DNA of 64,000 nucleotides from Marisa cornuarietis (Eukaryota; Mollusca; Gastropoda; Architaenioglossa; Ampullariidae): NCBI GenBank assembly GCA_004794655.1, contig SMMW01000521.1, positions 4,779,501 to 4,843,500 of the forward strand, read 5' to 3'. Shown piece by piece: positions 36,220 to 49,747 of this stretch (position 1 is its first letter; each line of letters starts with the position of its first letter). The notes under the pieces were generated by a model. It saw only the letters and a program-made list of their open reading frames with translations, ran no database searches and was not told where the DNA came from. The position numbers and the translations under genes were made by a program.

Positions 36220-36288
<69 letters not shown>
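36220..36288. repeat. (CA)n microsatellite
   Basis: About 34 units, intergenic. Confidence 0.96.
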
Positions 36289-36291
<3 letters not shown>

Positions 36292-38091
36292 TATACAGAG
36301 AGAAATAAAAATGAGAAATAGGAGAAAGAAAATGGAAAAAAAAGAGAGTTGGGAGCAGAGAGTAAGGAAAGACCCCCTCCCTAAAAAAAAAAGGATTAAG
36401 AAACAAAGACCGTGCATATCATAGCTCCTTTGCCTAACACTCTGCGTGCAACATCCTGAATGTTTGCGTTCCGTAGCAAGTCGCCATGCTCCAGTAACTT
36501 TTACAATTTTCTTTAAATAACTTTTCCTTAAACACTGAATTGTGGACTTGTCCAGTTAACCTTCTTTCCCCGGCTGAGTGTAACAATGGACAGACCATAG
36601 GTCATGGACAGTCCTGTCACAAAACCGTCTTTCTGCCATCCCACCCTTTTTAAACACTGAAGCGGCAGGGACTTAGATATTTTTTAACGAAAAATATTTA
36701 TCATGGCAGATGTATGTACCTGACAGTTTAACATACATTATGCGACACTTGTTTACATGTAGGGAATAGGTTTTTCAATTTTATTCCTGCTGAGAATACA
36801 ATCGCATTTTGTCGACTCAGTGATTGTTGTGCGTTTTGATTGGTTCGAGTGTCGAGGTGGCTCAAGTGTGAAGCCCGTGGTACAAAAGACTAAATCACGG
36901 TTTGTGGTTTTGTATCTCACCTTCGTGACATGCTGAGTCTGCAAACTGCGATCTTATTCTCAGCTGAAATTTTTTTCCATTAGAACTAAATGTCAATAAA
37001 AATTTCCGTCGGAATTCGCCACCAGGTGTCCTAACTGTCATCTAATATGAGGATGTCGACAATGCTGAGACATTTATGTCTCCAACCACTTTCTTGGACA
37101 AGATTACCAACATACCTATACTGAGACTATCACCAAGAAAGCGCAACAACCGCTCCGAAAGCTGAAGGTTTTTTTTTCTGTCTACTATAGATTTCTCTAG
37201 CTATCCTACAAGTGCCATATAAAGAGTGTGCTGTACTTGTCGATTTGTTGCTACAACAATTTACCAGTCAAGGATAAGAACAGTTTGAATTGAGTTGTAG
37301 ACATTTGCTTCAAGATCACAGGGACAGCCCAGCATGTCCTTCAGACTCTTTGTAACTTTTACTTTGCAGACTTTGAGAGAAGTCACCACAATTCCACGGG
37401 TTGATAGGCATGTCCTGTCAGCAGAACCCCCGTCAGCTCCCATCGAGTCGCTTTTCTATGTCTGCATGTAGGACCAGCAGGTGGAGTTTGTCCTGTCTTG
37501 TCCCCCCCCCCCGCACGAGTTTAGAATGTGGGCGAGTGTGGATGAGTTGGGATTACATGCGGGTCTGAACTGTGATCGTATGGGGTCTGGCTGGAGTCAC
37601 CGATGTGAACAGATGACATTGTTGATTCTCTTTTGATTCTTGATATCGTGCTGTGTGATTCTTCACTACCTTCTTATAGAGGTGCTCTCTAAATTGCCCT
37701 TTAATATAAAGAAGGACGAATTGTATTGCATTGAATCCTTGCCTAACCGGTTTTAGCAATGAGGCTTTAACCCCCCTGTAGCTTTTTTCTGCCATGTGCG
37801 AGAAAAAGAATTTCGGGACCAGCTACACCTGTGATTATTTCACCATAAGGAGCTTACCTCAAGGATAAGTTTGTAGCGATTTCATTTGTTGGCGATCATC
37901 GCAAAGTGCTGTAATTTAAATTGCTCTCCTCCCACCAAAATAACAGATTCGTGTCTATTATGTCTATTTTTATGTCTATTTATTTGTCTATTTATGATGT
38001 GCTTGGCAGACGTATTAAATCTTTCAGGTGATGAACCGCGCTTGGAATTTGATTGACCACTGTTACTGCTGGAGATGGAGAGCGGCACAAA

Positions 38092-38092
<1 letters not shown>

Positions 38093-38160
<68 letters not shown>
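38093..38160. repeat. (GAT)n microsatellite
   Basis: About 22 perfect units in intergenic DNA. Confidence 0.97.
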
Positions 38161-38162
<2 letters not shown>

Positions 38163-38519
38163 AAAAATGAGTGATTTGTAGAGGCATAATCATTCTCAAG
38201 AAGGAGCAATCTCTCAGCGCTGAAGACATGTAGGAAACATGGACAGAATATGAAGAACGGAAAAAGAAACAACATGATCTTGAAAATGCGTTTCCGAGAA
38301 CCCTGTACTGCAGAAAAGAATCTGAAAATATTTGGGAAATTTTGTTTGAGATCTTTTTGCCTTAATAATTCTATAATAGAAGGTCTTTCAGGTGATTGAG
38401 AACCGGTCTGGTGAAAGGTTCTGACTAGTAACTCTTCCTGACGAGTCTACACGATATGGGATACATCTGGGGTGGGGGTGGGGGTGAGCATTGACTTTCA
38501 CTGCATGGGGCTGGGGCAG

Positions 38520-39239
38520 TTAGCTTTTACCGTGAAACATGGTACGGGTGGCAAGCTCAGCTGGTGAAGACCAATCTGGGGATGGTGGTGGATACAATTT
38601 TTAATTCACTTAACAGATTTGATGGCTCAGCTAATTTTGACAAAGAGGACATTATAGACGCGACGTCTACTCATTACGAGACTTGGCGAGAAGGACTGGG
38701 TGTCGAGGATATCACGAATACATACAAGGGTGCTAGTGTACACCCAGGACATTTAGCTCAGGTACGGCCACACACTAGAATTATTTTTTCTTATGCAGAC
38801 TCATTTAATAAGTGGATGTTACAACGGAGGTCCTGTTATTTTCTTCACGTTTATTTTGATTGTATATTTTACACAAAAGATAATAATGTGAACAAAACAC
38901 AACTCTTATTTCACTGTCCTCGACTCTTTTTGAAAAGATATGCATTTGCAACTCACAATAAATATGTAGAAAACACACATGCACGCACACGCAACGACCC
39001 GCCTAATCCTTGAATCAGGTTCATGCCCAGTTTAGTAGATACACAATCTTCCTAGACTTCTCTCTTTCTCTCTCGTGTTTTTGTCTTCCTTCGTTTTTTT
39101 CAAACCCTTACTTTCGCCCAGCATGATACACGATTTTGTAAACATACTTATTTTCATAAAATGGACATGAGACATGTTGTTATACTAGCTGCTTTATTGA
39201 CTTTCGCGATATTGACAAAACATAAGACAACGAGAACCC

Positions 39240-39240
<1 letters not shown>
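38520..39240 (+). repeat. Dispersed repeat R3, copy 1
   Basis: Shares its start (GTGAAACATGGTACGGG), middle (CTACTCATTACGAGACTTGG, ATATCACG) and end (TTTTGTAAACATACTTATTT, GACAAAACATAAGACAACGA) with 40460-40830. An (ATC)n array begins right at its end. It carries an open frame of 149 codons from 38564 which I do not recognise and do not call as a gene. Confidence 0.65.

Positions 39241-39328
<88 letters not shown>
39241..39328. repeat. (ATC)n microsatellite
   Basis: About 29 units beginning at the end of repeat R3 copy 1. Confidence 0.97.
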
Positions 39329-39330
<2 letters not shown>

Positions 39331-39964
39331 CGAAATAATATGTTTTTTCTACTGAACACATTTGCGGCAAACAAGAACTGATATTTTAAAAGACTACTAT
39401 GTTAAATAAAAGTCACATAAATCGAATTCATTAATAATATCAGTGAGTCACGTGATTGTCATAACTCGCACCCCTACCTCAGTAAACCTATCGACAGATG
39501 TAACGATGACTTTTGATGCAGGTGGCGAAGCTACAGAACGCCTTTCCCTGTTTTAGGAATAGTCGACAGGGAGTGGCATGTTCATAAATAATAACTACAT
39601 GATGTCAATGTAGGCGACAGTATTAATCTGAGGTCGTTGTTATCAGTCATTCATTGAGAGTCTCCTATCTTTCTCGTTTGTCTGCTGGTTTCGCAATCTC
39701 TCTGTCCATGATAGGAACAGTCTGAATGGTGTTGTGTTCTAAGATAATTGGTATCAAACAGAGGGATTTAGCTTCTTTTTGTGACCAGCAAATAGTACGG
39801 AAAGCTTCATGTATTTTATCATTACCTGAACATGTACTAACAAAAGAATTTTTATTATTAAGCTCAGGTAAACTATGCCATGCCGATATGTAAGAGTAAT
39901 AGACACCTGAAATCATTTGTGCCATCTGCAGTCCAGCTGCTTAACCTTAGATGAATTGTCAACA

Positions 39965-39998
<34 letters not shown>

Positions 39999-40459
39999 TG
40001 TTGTAGGTACATACTTGATTTCCTTGTAATTTTTTTTTCTCTCTCTCTCTATGTATATATATATATATATGATTTTACTTGCCCACTTCTTTCTTTGTTG
40101 AACTAGAGCACATTCCCATATTCAATTGCCCACTGGGACAAATAAAGTTGGTCATTGTCATTGTCATTTTTTAACTGGGACGACCTTATTTCAGCCGAAT
40201 AATTCTGTTAGTATACCGTTTCTTAGCGGGTGAGGGGGGGTTGTTCTAACATTCCTACCTCAACCTTCGCTGCAGTGCAACAACAAAGAGCCTTTTAAAG
40301 TGCTTTGCTGAAAGCCTTTTCGAAATCAATCCAGACATGTTGTAACCTTTATGCTCTTGCGCTGAAGGTCGGTTTCTTTCATGTTCCGCATGTTAAGTCT
40401 CGTTAGATGCTATTAAATGGGCTTAAAGGGGAGTCGTAGTTTCTAACAACGGGTGAGCT

Positions 40460-40830
40460 TTTACATTGAAACATGGTACGGGAAGCCCTTTATGGCGAGC
40501 GACGGGTGGCAGACCGTTGGGTGGGTTGGCAGGTGGCGGAGATGGATGTGGTGAAGGTGGCGGATGCATTTTTAAATTAACGTTAAAGATTGGATGGATT
40601 AACGGATTTTGACACTCAGGACAGTGTGCGAGTGACGCCTACTCATTACAAGGCTTCGCGAGAATGATTAGGTACATCGTGGATATCACGGATAAATACA
40701 ATCCAGCAAAGGTATACCATTTTGTAAACACGTTTATTTTCATAAAACAGACACGAGACATGTTTTTATACTAGCTGCTTTACTGACTTACCTTTAACGA
40801 TATTGACAAAACATAAGACAACGAGAACCC
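40460..40830 (+). repeat. Dispersed repeat R3, copy 2
   Basis: Direct copy of 38520-39240 with about 380 bp of the middle missing, no open frame and no (ATC)n array at its end. Confidence 0.65.
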
Positions 40831-41994
40831 TGATCCCAAATTCAAATTACCATTGTTGTCAGCCTCTCAGATCGATGCCCTGAGTAAAACTACATTAAGG
40901 TTCTTGATTTTAATGCCCTGAGTCAAACTATAAGAAGGTTCTTGACATTCCTCGCTCTCAGAATCACGGTGGCTGATATGCCTGTTCAACACCCGCGCAA
41001 ACCATGCATCGTCCTAAATCATACAACTATCATACTAGCCCTCGTATACCATCAGCACAGAATTAGACCAAAGATTGAAATGACATGTGATCAAGGCGCC
41101 TTTAAACTCAACATCTAGCTATGCTCCGTGCACAAAGTCCACCCACATGTTTCTAAAACTTAAATCTTTCTAAAAAAAATCAAATTTAGAAACATTGTCC
41201 GAAAATCGATCCCATGCTATTTGGATTTAATACAAAAGCGCCAAGTTAAACAATTCCTAAAACTGTCTCGTCGTATTCGTACCTGTAACACTTTCTTCCT
41301 TTGACTTACATCATTCTTTTTTTCTTTGTTTCTCCTTCATAAAGAACTTTCTTCAGTCTCTACGTGAATTTAAAAAAAAATCCACGTTTGCATTAGGCCA
41401 TGGGACAACTTTCTACAGGTTTTTAGCCTGACAAATAAACAGAGTGACTAAAAGCTCATTTCAAATGATCAGTCTCCTTCACAAACCATTTCTGTTATTT
41501 CAATAAAAAAAACATAACTAGTTTCTTAAAATTGCTGTTTTAATAGCTGAAGGTACAATTAACGATATACAAGGAAAGATAACAACGAGAAATGTTCGTC
41601 CGTCAAACTGACTCACGGCCAGCGAGTTAAAGGTTTAGTGTTGCACAGTTTATCTAATGGGTGAGTACAGCTCAGTGCATAATACTATTTTTTTTAAAGA
41701 ATCTGAGTGTTTACCTGTTGACTTTAATTCCCAAGATACACCCCTGAAAACATCTTGCACAGAACAAGGTAAAACTAATCGTGTCGTGTTTGACAACAGC
41801 TACGCCCAATTAACTTACGGTCCCAGCTCTCCCTTGGGCTGCACCCTTGCCACCATGTCTCTGCTGTTGACCTCTTTCAGTGGCTGATGACGTATGAAGA
41901 GAACGGAAGGTGGGACATCTACCCGGATGTTGGGAAAATAGCTTCATGCACCGAGCAGTACCTACGATTAGAGAAATTACATCCCTCTACGCCT

Positions 41995-42265
41995 TTAACC
42001 TACAGGTGTGTCGGGGTTGACTTGACTGCTGGGGGAGTAGTAGCAAAAGTGCAGGCGATGGTTGCTGCTGTCGCCGTCGTCGAAGGGGTGAGCGCCTCCC
42101 TGGCGCGGGGAGGGACTGAAGACGGTGTTGATGGCCTCGTCCCACCATACTGTCTCCTCGCGCACCGCCATGTTGTGCACGTGCGGGCAGCCGCTCAGGT
42201 AGCGCAGCAAGAAGAAAGGGGTGGAGGGAGGAAGGTACATGGGCTGGGTCGGGGTGGGGTCGTTC
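41995..42265 (-). CDS. Gene 2 exon 10: end of ApeC region and stop
   Basis: Residues 479-568. Pro-rich start, FFLLRYLSGCPHVHNM, and near the end RLHFCYYSP, matching the closing Cys-containing strands of ApeC. TAA at 41997-41995. Acceptor CCTCAG, phase 2. ATTAAA at 41728-41723 is a possible poly(A) signal. Confidence 0.86.
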
Positions 42266-42331
42266 CTGAGGGACGCAGAATAGTCTGGTTATTGATGATT
42301 GGTCGGTGTGTGTGTGTGTGTGTGTGTGTGA

Positions 42332-42386
<55 letters not shown>

Positions 42387-42452
42387 CTAATCAAGATTAA
42401 ATTGTCTAAAAGAGTGAGTGAGTGAGTTTACGGCAAACGGGTTGACAAGTTT

Positions 42453-42496
<44 letters not shown>

Positions 42497-43516
42497 TGAA
42501 TAGAAACTAATATAAGAATATATAATATAAGTAGCACTTCTCGCAACACCTACCTGCAGCAGAAGAAGATCTTTGTGTTGTCGTCGTACACACCATCAGG
42601 CAGGGTACCTCCCGCCTTGTTGCTTGTTGCGATGTCATCATCATTCCATTGAATAAAACCATCGTGGAAGCCTGTGACAAAAAATAGATATTGCAGAAGT
42701 CATTTTAAATTATCACTTTTTTATAATTCGTAGGTCCGATGTCACTGAATGTACATCTTAATTCTTGGTACCTTTTCCTCCGTTGGAACCAAGATGTAAG
42801 TGTGCGCATCGCTAGAGCCAGATAGGGAGTGCAAAGATCCCTGAATCCTAGACATGAGTGTAAATATAGCTAAACCCAAGAGATAAGGGTAAATATCACC
42901 TAATCCAAGACATAGGTGTACACTTCACTTAACTCAAGAAATGACTGCAGACACCACGAAATCCAAGACATTAGTGCAAACTTCACTAAACCCGAGACAG
43001 CAATGTATATATATATATATATATCATTAAATACAAGACCAGAATGCAAACTTCACTAAACCCGAGACATGAGGGAAAACATCACCAGAACCACACGTGG
43101 CAGGGACACCACGTTAACAGTCTTACCTGTCGGACAGGCCCTGTACTTGAGGATGCAGTAGTCACCTGCAGGCCAGTCCACGTCCCATTCGCTCACCTGG
43201 TCGGTGCCTTTGATGCAGAACTCCAGCCGCAGGTTGTCATCCGTTACCCAACTTCCTGAGTAACAGCACCAACCATGAATTCACCATCAGACACGCGATA
43301 CCAACCTACTTCACCGACATCACCACAGCTATACTGACTAAAGGAGTCCTATGACACTTATCCTCCTTCTTCTCCTTCATTTTCTACGTTGTCATCTAAT
43401 AACAATATCAAAGTGATACCACCGCATATTATGTGATAACCAACAAGGATCAAACGTATATCATGTGATAACCAACAGGGATCACTAAATGTCCACCCAT
43501 ACACTAAAGACTTTGT

Positions 43517-43600
<84 letters not shown>

Positions 43601-46600
43601 ATTCATTGCATGCTGTAAGCGCACAGAGCAGTCCTTCTAGCATCATGCTACAATTCGCAAAATTCTCTCGGGTATCAGTTTTTACGGGTAGCACCCAATC
43701 ATAAACATCTTTAAGCCTTTTATCTTCTCGTTCACCACAGGTTTACAGGGCCGGGTGCTTTGTCGTGATATAACCTTAATTGCTGGCTCCGCATAAAACA
43801 CCAATAACCCGACCAGCGGGTTATCATCATGTTATTTACAAAATTATCTCAATAATTAAATATTTGACCAGTGTACTACGTGTAGGTGGCAGCCATATAA
43901 CAGAACAAGTTGCACAGCACCCGTATGAAAGACATGGCGCCCATGAGATAAGTATCTCCTTTGACCTGCCATGCATCCCATCATCAAAGCCAATAGTGCA
44001 ACCTGTGGCCAGACATTAGCCTTAGCTTAAAGTTCGTCCTCTCTAAGTTTTTGGGTTCAGTAAATTTGAAAAACACTGTGCTCCTGAGCTGGACGTTTAA
44101 CTAATAAAAGTCATCCTAAATCATTCAGTTTACTTTTATTAGTGCTGGTGTCATGTGCTCAGAGATCCCCTTGCCTCAGAAATTCGCCTCAATAGTGCGC
44201 ATGTTTCGTAATTAGATACACTTAAATAGGGTGGAGTAGTGTACCTCGAAATCCACCCTGTATACATTACAATCACGCGTATTTAGAGCAAGACTTTGAC
44301 AAATGTGTCTTCACCGTGCGCCAGACAGACCTTTATATTCTGTACGTGCACGATTTCAAATATAAGCAGCATATCACTTGCGATATTGTAGAATGTTCTA
44401 AAAGTTTTTTAAAATTCTGTTTACTGTATTAGGCACTTAACTATGACGCAAGCGCATATCTGAGGGAAGGAGGATTTCTGAGCACATGACACCGGTTTCT
44501 TGCAATGAGCCAGTGGAATCTGTGTTTCACCCGGTGGCACACAAGACGTAGATTTCCCCAAGATAAAAAAGAAAAAATGCAGCTAATTAAAATGTGCTTT
44601 AAATGCAATTAAGTAATGTTTCCTGGCTTTTTCATGCCGGTGAAAATACTTTAGTCCAGTACTTTCTCAAGTTCCAGTGAAGCTTTTGTTTTGTGACATT
44701 ATTAACTAATTTAAGTTGCAATGCACCTAAGGAAGTTATAGGCTAGCGTTAGTTTGGATCGGTGATAGGGTACATATCTTTTTCTGCAATATCTTTCTTA
44801 TTTTTTTCGGCTAGCTGAAGTATGTAATCACTGTTAATTTTAGGAAAAGGGAAACTTGCAGACAGAACTTACCTGCAAGATGAATGGGCGAAGAAATTTC
44901 ATTGCGTGTGAATGGATCCTCTGTGTCTTGGTAACGCCAGCCCTCAAACCAAGTGACTCCTCCAGCGGTGGGACATCCGCTCACTGCCTTCATGAGGCCA
45001 TAGGTACCTCGGGGCCAGGACAGAGGGATCTTTAGGGGTGGATCTGCACACGCCAGGGTACTGTGCGACACATTTTGTTTATGGATAGTTATGGGGAAAA
45101 TAAGTTCGAGCCTTGATCAAAAACTGGAATCGTGTTCATGAAGTACATTTACCCAGCAATTTCACCTCAATCAGTCTGTTGGTCTTTCAGTTCTTTGTTA
45201 GTACCTGCTAACAGATTTATGTCGTCTGCAAAGCGTAGGTTGCAGATCGGCCTTCCACCAATGGAAATGGAAGTATGATGGTCGTGGAGGGTTTCACATT
45301 TGATGTTCTCCAAGAAGATAATAAACAGTACCGGTGTTAGAATACATCCTTGACGTACGCCTACTGTGGTGCGAAAGTAAGCTCCTGTTTGGTTTTTCAT
45401 CAATACGGCACTAGACGTGAACGAGACCTTCTTCAATGTTGAATTTTCGCATCACATGCCATAGCCCCTCGTGCCAGACTCTGTCAAATGCCTTTTTAAA
45501 GGCATTGAAATTGTGACAGAGGTCCCGCTGATGCTGAAGATGCTTTTCTATAAGGAGTCGATAGTTGAAGATCTGCTCAACTGTGCTTCTTCGTTGTCTC
45601 AAGCCAGCTTATTCTTCCACTAACAGTTCCTCTTCGGTGGTGCTGATGCGGTTCTGTATGACCTTCAGCATCTTTACTTGAGTGGCTGATAATGGTTATG
45701 GTTTTTTAGTTCTTGTACTGTTTGCTGTGTCCTTTTTCTGGGCGAGATATGATTAGTAACTGAGTCCATTCTTTGAACCATTCTTCACGCTCTCAGACTC
45801 TTTGGCACAGGACAGTTAGGGTCTATGTAGTTTCTTCCCTTCCCTGCTTGAGCAGCTCAGCTGACACATTATCAACCCCTGGCGACTTTCCTCCATTCAG
45901 ATTGCGTGCAGCTCTTTCGACTTCTTCCCGTAGGACTGGTAGGTTTGCAGGTTCACTGTTTCTAATCTGGACCGACCTTGGCGTTCCAGTGACCGAGTAC
46001 AACGAGGATGTCCTTTTTTCGGTACTGCCTTGTCACAGCTTTGTCCAGTTTTTGGTAAAGCTCCTCCACTTCGTTGTCTTCATGTGTATACTTTGACTAT
46101 GGTGACATTGTGAGGCTTAGCTGAGACACGTACTCCTGTCTGGCCGTCGCTGTTGTTGTTTCCCCAGATCCTTCCGACTGACCTCCGCCAGGCCCACAAT
46201 GTCCCACTGGTACCGTTTTAGCTCGTGGGTGAGCTGTTGCACTGGTGTAATGTGCGTACGCTCCGCGTGCCAATGGATGTTCCCTCTCTCAGCTTTGATT
46301 TGGTTCCGGTAGCACACGTTTCACTGTCCCCACACTGGAGCCTGCCGATAAGGAGCGTGGTCATCGTTGATCCGGGCCTAGACCGATCCGGCATGCTGTA
46401 TATCCATGGTTCTAACATTGAACATTATACACTTGGAACGTCTAACTCTTCTTCAAGTGACCTACAGCCGGTTGGTCGGCCGGCTTACGAACACGTAGGC
46501 TCTGGGCCCTGGTCGGTACTTTCATTGTGGAAAATCTTCACCCGCTGGTGCCGTGTTAGCATCAAGATTTTCTGTGGTGGTTTACTCCCTTGGCCTTTAT

Positions 46601-49600
46601 CTTTCCCAAGACTTCCCCCAAGGCTGTTGGGCCATTCTTCCTTGGCCGGGATGAATACGACCCCAAGATAAAAAGCAGACCAGAAAAGCCCGTCGACCAA
46701 TAAAAAGTATTTGAAAAAGGACGTCGTAAAGACGCGCACCTAGGACTTTGATCTTTTATTACTTAATTTTGATATCAGCAGCTGTGAGTCAATAATCCAT
46801 TATCATACGAGAAAACAGAGTTAGATGAGGCTTAGAACACTCACCTGTGAATTCTAACGCCTTCTTGTAGGCGGCGTAGTCGGAAAGCCCACGACGCAAG
46901 TTCGTCGCAGTGACGTTAGGGTTAAAGGTCGCGTTACAAAGACCTCGCGCGGACATTTCCGACAGCCGCCGCCAGTATCTGGCCTGTGGGACACAGACAC
47001 AAAGTAATGGCATACCATTCACGCAGCGACGTATCAACTACATTTTCCGAAAGTAACAGGATTGTACCTGGCCGCCACATCTGGCCGCGTCCCATGCCTA
47101 CTGCTCCGCACAGCCGTTTAAAAATAAAACTGTCTTCTGGATTGTGAAATGTTAAGCTGTGTGAGGGGCAAGGGTCAACTTCAGCAGGAGATTCACGTTA
47201 CAACAAATAAGAATGAAGAAATTAAAAGAAACTAGGAATTTCTCCTTATTTTAATGAAACTTGCGTTTTTTTTTTTTAATCAAAAGTAAGGTTCTAAAAG
47301 AATGTCATGCTGATTTGTTGCCCCTGCACATGATCTGCTGGGCCCGTTATCATCCTCGTCATTTACTTCTGTTCTTAACTGCCGTAATCAGCCATGGTAA
47401 TGTTGTTTTTCCTTCAAATTTAGTACTTTTGAGAGAACGGAAGGGAATGAAAGAAGAAAATATTAGGATGCTAGGAGAATAAAGAGAGATAGAGAGTACA
47501 GTTAGTTTATTCAATCTGTCTACGCACGTCAATAAAATTGAAAGTAATTCAATTCTCTAATTACAGGTATGATGGAAAGGGAGAGATGAAAAAGGATAGA
47601 GAGAAAGAAAAAAGAGAGATGAGTGTTTCCAGCTTGTCTGTTGTACCATCTGTGTTGATGGTAGGGGTCAATGTATGGATGGTGAAGGATTTCATGAAAA
47701 GCACCAGGAAGCAGATAAAAGTCGGGGTCTGGGAAGAACTCTTACACTGAGGGCCTGGTCTATGCTAAGCAGCTTGATGCTGATTGGTTCTGGCATGGCC
47801 TGTGACCCCAAGCGGAGTGTGGCAAAGTAGTCACCGAACGTCAGATCAGCGACGTCGCGAGCCGTGAAGCTCTGGAAATCCACCGCCAGCGAGGCCCCGA
47901 AGCCCAGGTACGAACCACCCACACTCACGTCCACCCCAGACTGCAACAGAATCGTCAGCCTGCCTCTAGACTGTGATAGACACCCGACATCTACAACATC
48001 ACACATGACGTCAATCACATCGCTAGCTTGTCGGTTTGTAACGGCTGTCAGTACACAGTCGTCACTCTTGTACATGTCCTTGTGAAAATACATCTGTCAG
48101 CCAGACATGCCTCTTTTAACTGTAATATTCTCCTGCCATCTTCTTTTTTACAGACTTCAAGATTTGGGGTGGTTTCTTAAAGCAGGGTTATAGGTTAGAG
48201 GCATAATTGGTTAATGGTTGGGTAGATTAGCCATGGGACGATTACCGTTCTTTCTACAAGGTGCACGAACTCCATCATCGACGTTTCCGACCGCTGTATC
48301 ACCCGCGTACCGAGGTCCACCTCCATAGTCATATGCTGAAACACCCACACACCCATGAACACCTCACCTTACACGTACATAATTAAACTCGTGTGCACTC
48401 TTGCACAAACACACACACACACACACACACAGAGGTATACAGGTATACAGGAAGTCAGCCTGCAGCTACTCCTAATAATTAAGGTTCCCCAGACAGTCTT
48501 CCACTAACGGTGTCTGAGTTATCGTGATACTCAAAGTGCCCCAGTCATCCTGATACTTACGGTGCCCCAGTCATCCTACTACTTACGGTGCCCCAGTCAT
48601 CCTAATACCTACGGTGCCCCATTCATCCTAATACTTACGGTGCCCCAGTCATCATGATACTTACTGTGCCCCAGTCATCCTAATACTGATGGTGCCCCAG
48701 TCATCATGATACTTACGGGTCCCCAGTCATCCTAATACGGTGCCCCAGTCATCATGATACTTACGGTGCCCCAGTCATCCTAATACGGTGCCCCAGTCAT
48801 CATGATACTTACGGGTCCCCAGTCATCCTAATACGGTGCCCCAGTCATCATGATACTTACTGTGCCCCAGTCATCCTAATACTGATGGTGCCCCAGTCAT
48901 CATGATACTTACGGGTCCCCAGTCATCCTAATACTGTGCCCCAGTTATCATGATACTTACGGTGCCCCAGTCATCCTAATACGTACGGTGCCCCAGTCAT
49001 CCTGATACTTACGGTGCCCCAGTCATCTAAAAAGTTCATGTAGACGTCTCTGCTGTAGACTTCCGGTAGCCGACAGGCAGCGGCGGCAAAGCTGTCGGTG
49101 ATGGTGATGTTGAGCCACTCACCCAGCTCCTCTGCAAAGCGCACGTGTCCCAGGTTACACACAGTCTGCTCGTCCCGAAAGACCCGGCGGGTCAAGTCCG
49201 TCTCGTTCTGGGTGCTGGCAAAACCTGCAACAAAGCTCCCCCCCCTAGACACAAAGTCTTTAGTCGTCCAGCTGAGGCAGCATGTGATGGGAGTCTGCCA
49301 GCTTGTTATGTTGTTGTTGCTACAGTTTAACGCATGCACCGCTTAAAGAGGTGATCGTTGCAAAACTAAAGAATTGAATTTTACTTGTGACTATTTTTGG
49401 CTCCATATCTGACGTTTGTTAAAGAGGGAATAAATAAAACGTATATCTTAATTACCTAATTTGTTTATATATTAAAGAGATGATAAAAAATTAACTGAAG
49501 GTTTTATTCATTGAGGTTTTGATAAAGAAAAGAGACTGAAAAGTACCCACGAGGGCTGAGGCTAAAGGCGAAGTTTGCCAGTCCTGCAATAGCAGCACCT

Positions 49601-49683
49601 GTCAATTTTGAACAAGGACCGTGCATTACAATATATTTTATGAGTAGCATGCTGGCTCCTGAGGTTTCAACATGATCAGTCTC

Positions 49684-49747
<64 letters not shown>

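Larger units (their letters stand above)
35600..41600. other. Intergenic between gene 1 and gene 2
   Basis: Contains microsatellites and repeat R3 in two copies. At 40115-40165 a retroelement-like 3' tail reads GGGACAAATAAAGTTGGTC and then GTCATT repeats. No exon with domain support on either strand. Confidence 0.55.

Noticed and set aside
38564..39013. 149-codon frame
   Set aside because: Lies inside repeat R3, ends in simple AT-rich sequence, has no recognised domain, and the second copy of the repeat does not keep it open.
48240..49030. The splice-site array as extra coding exons of gene 2
   Set aside because: Units are 22-26 bp, shift the frame and would interrupt the MACPF signature between W-G-T and His; the direct join from 49013 to 48335 restores it.
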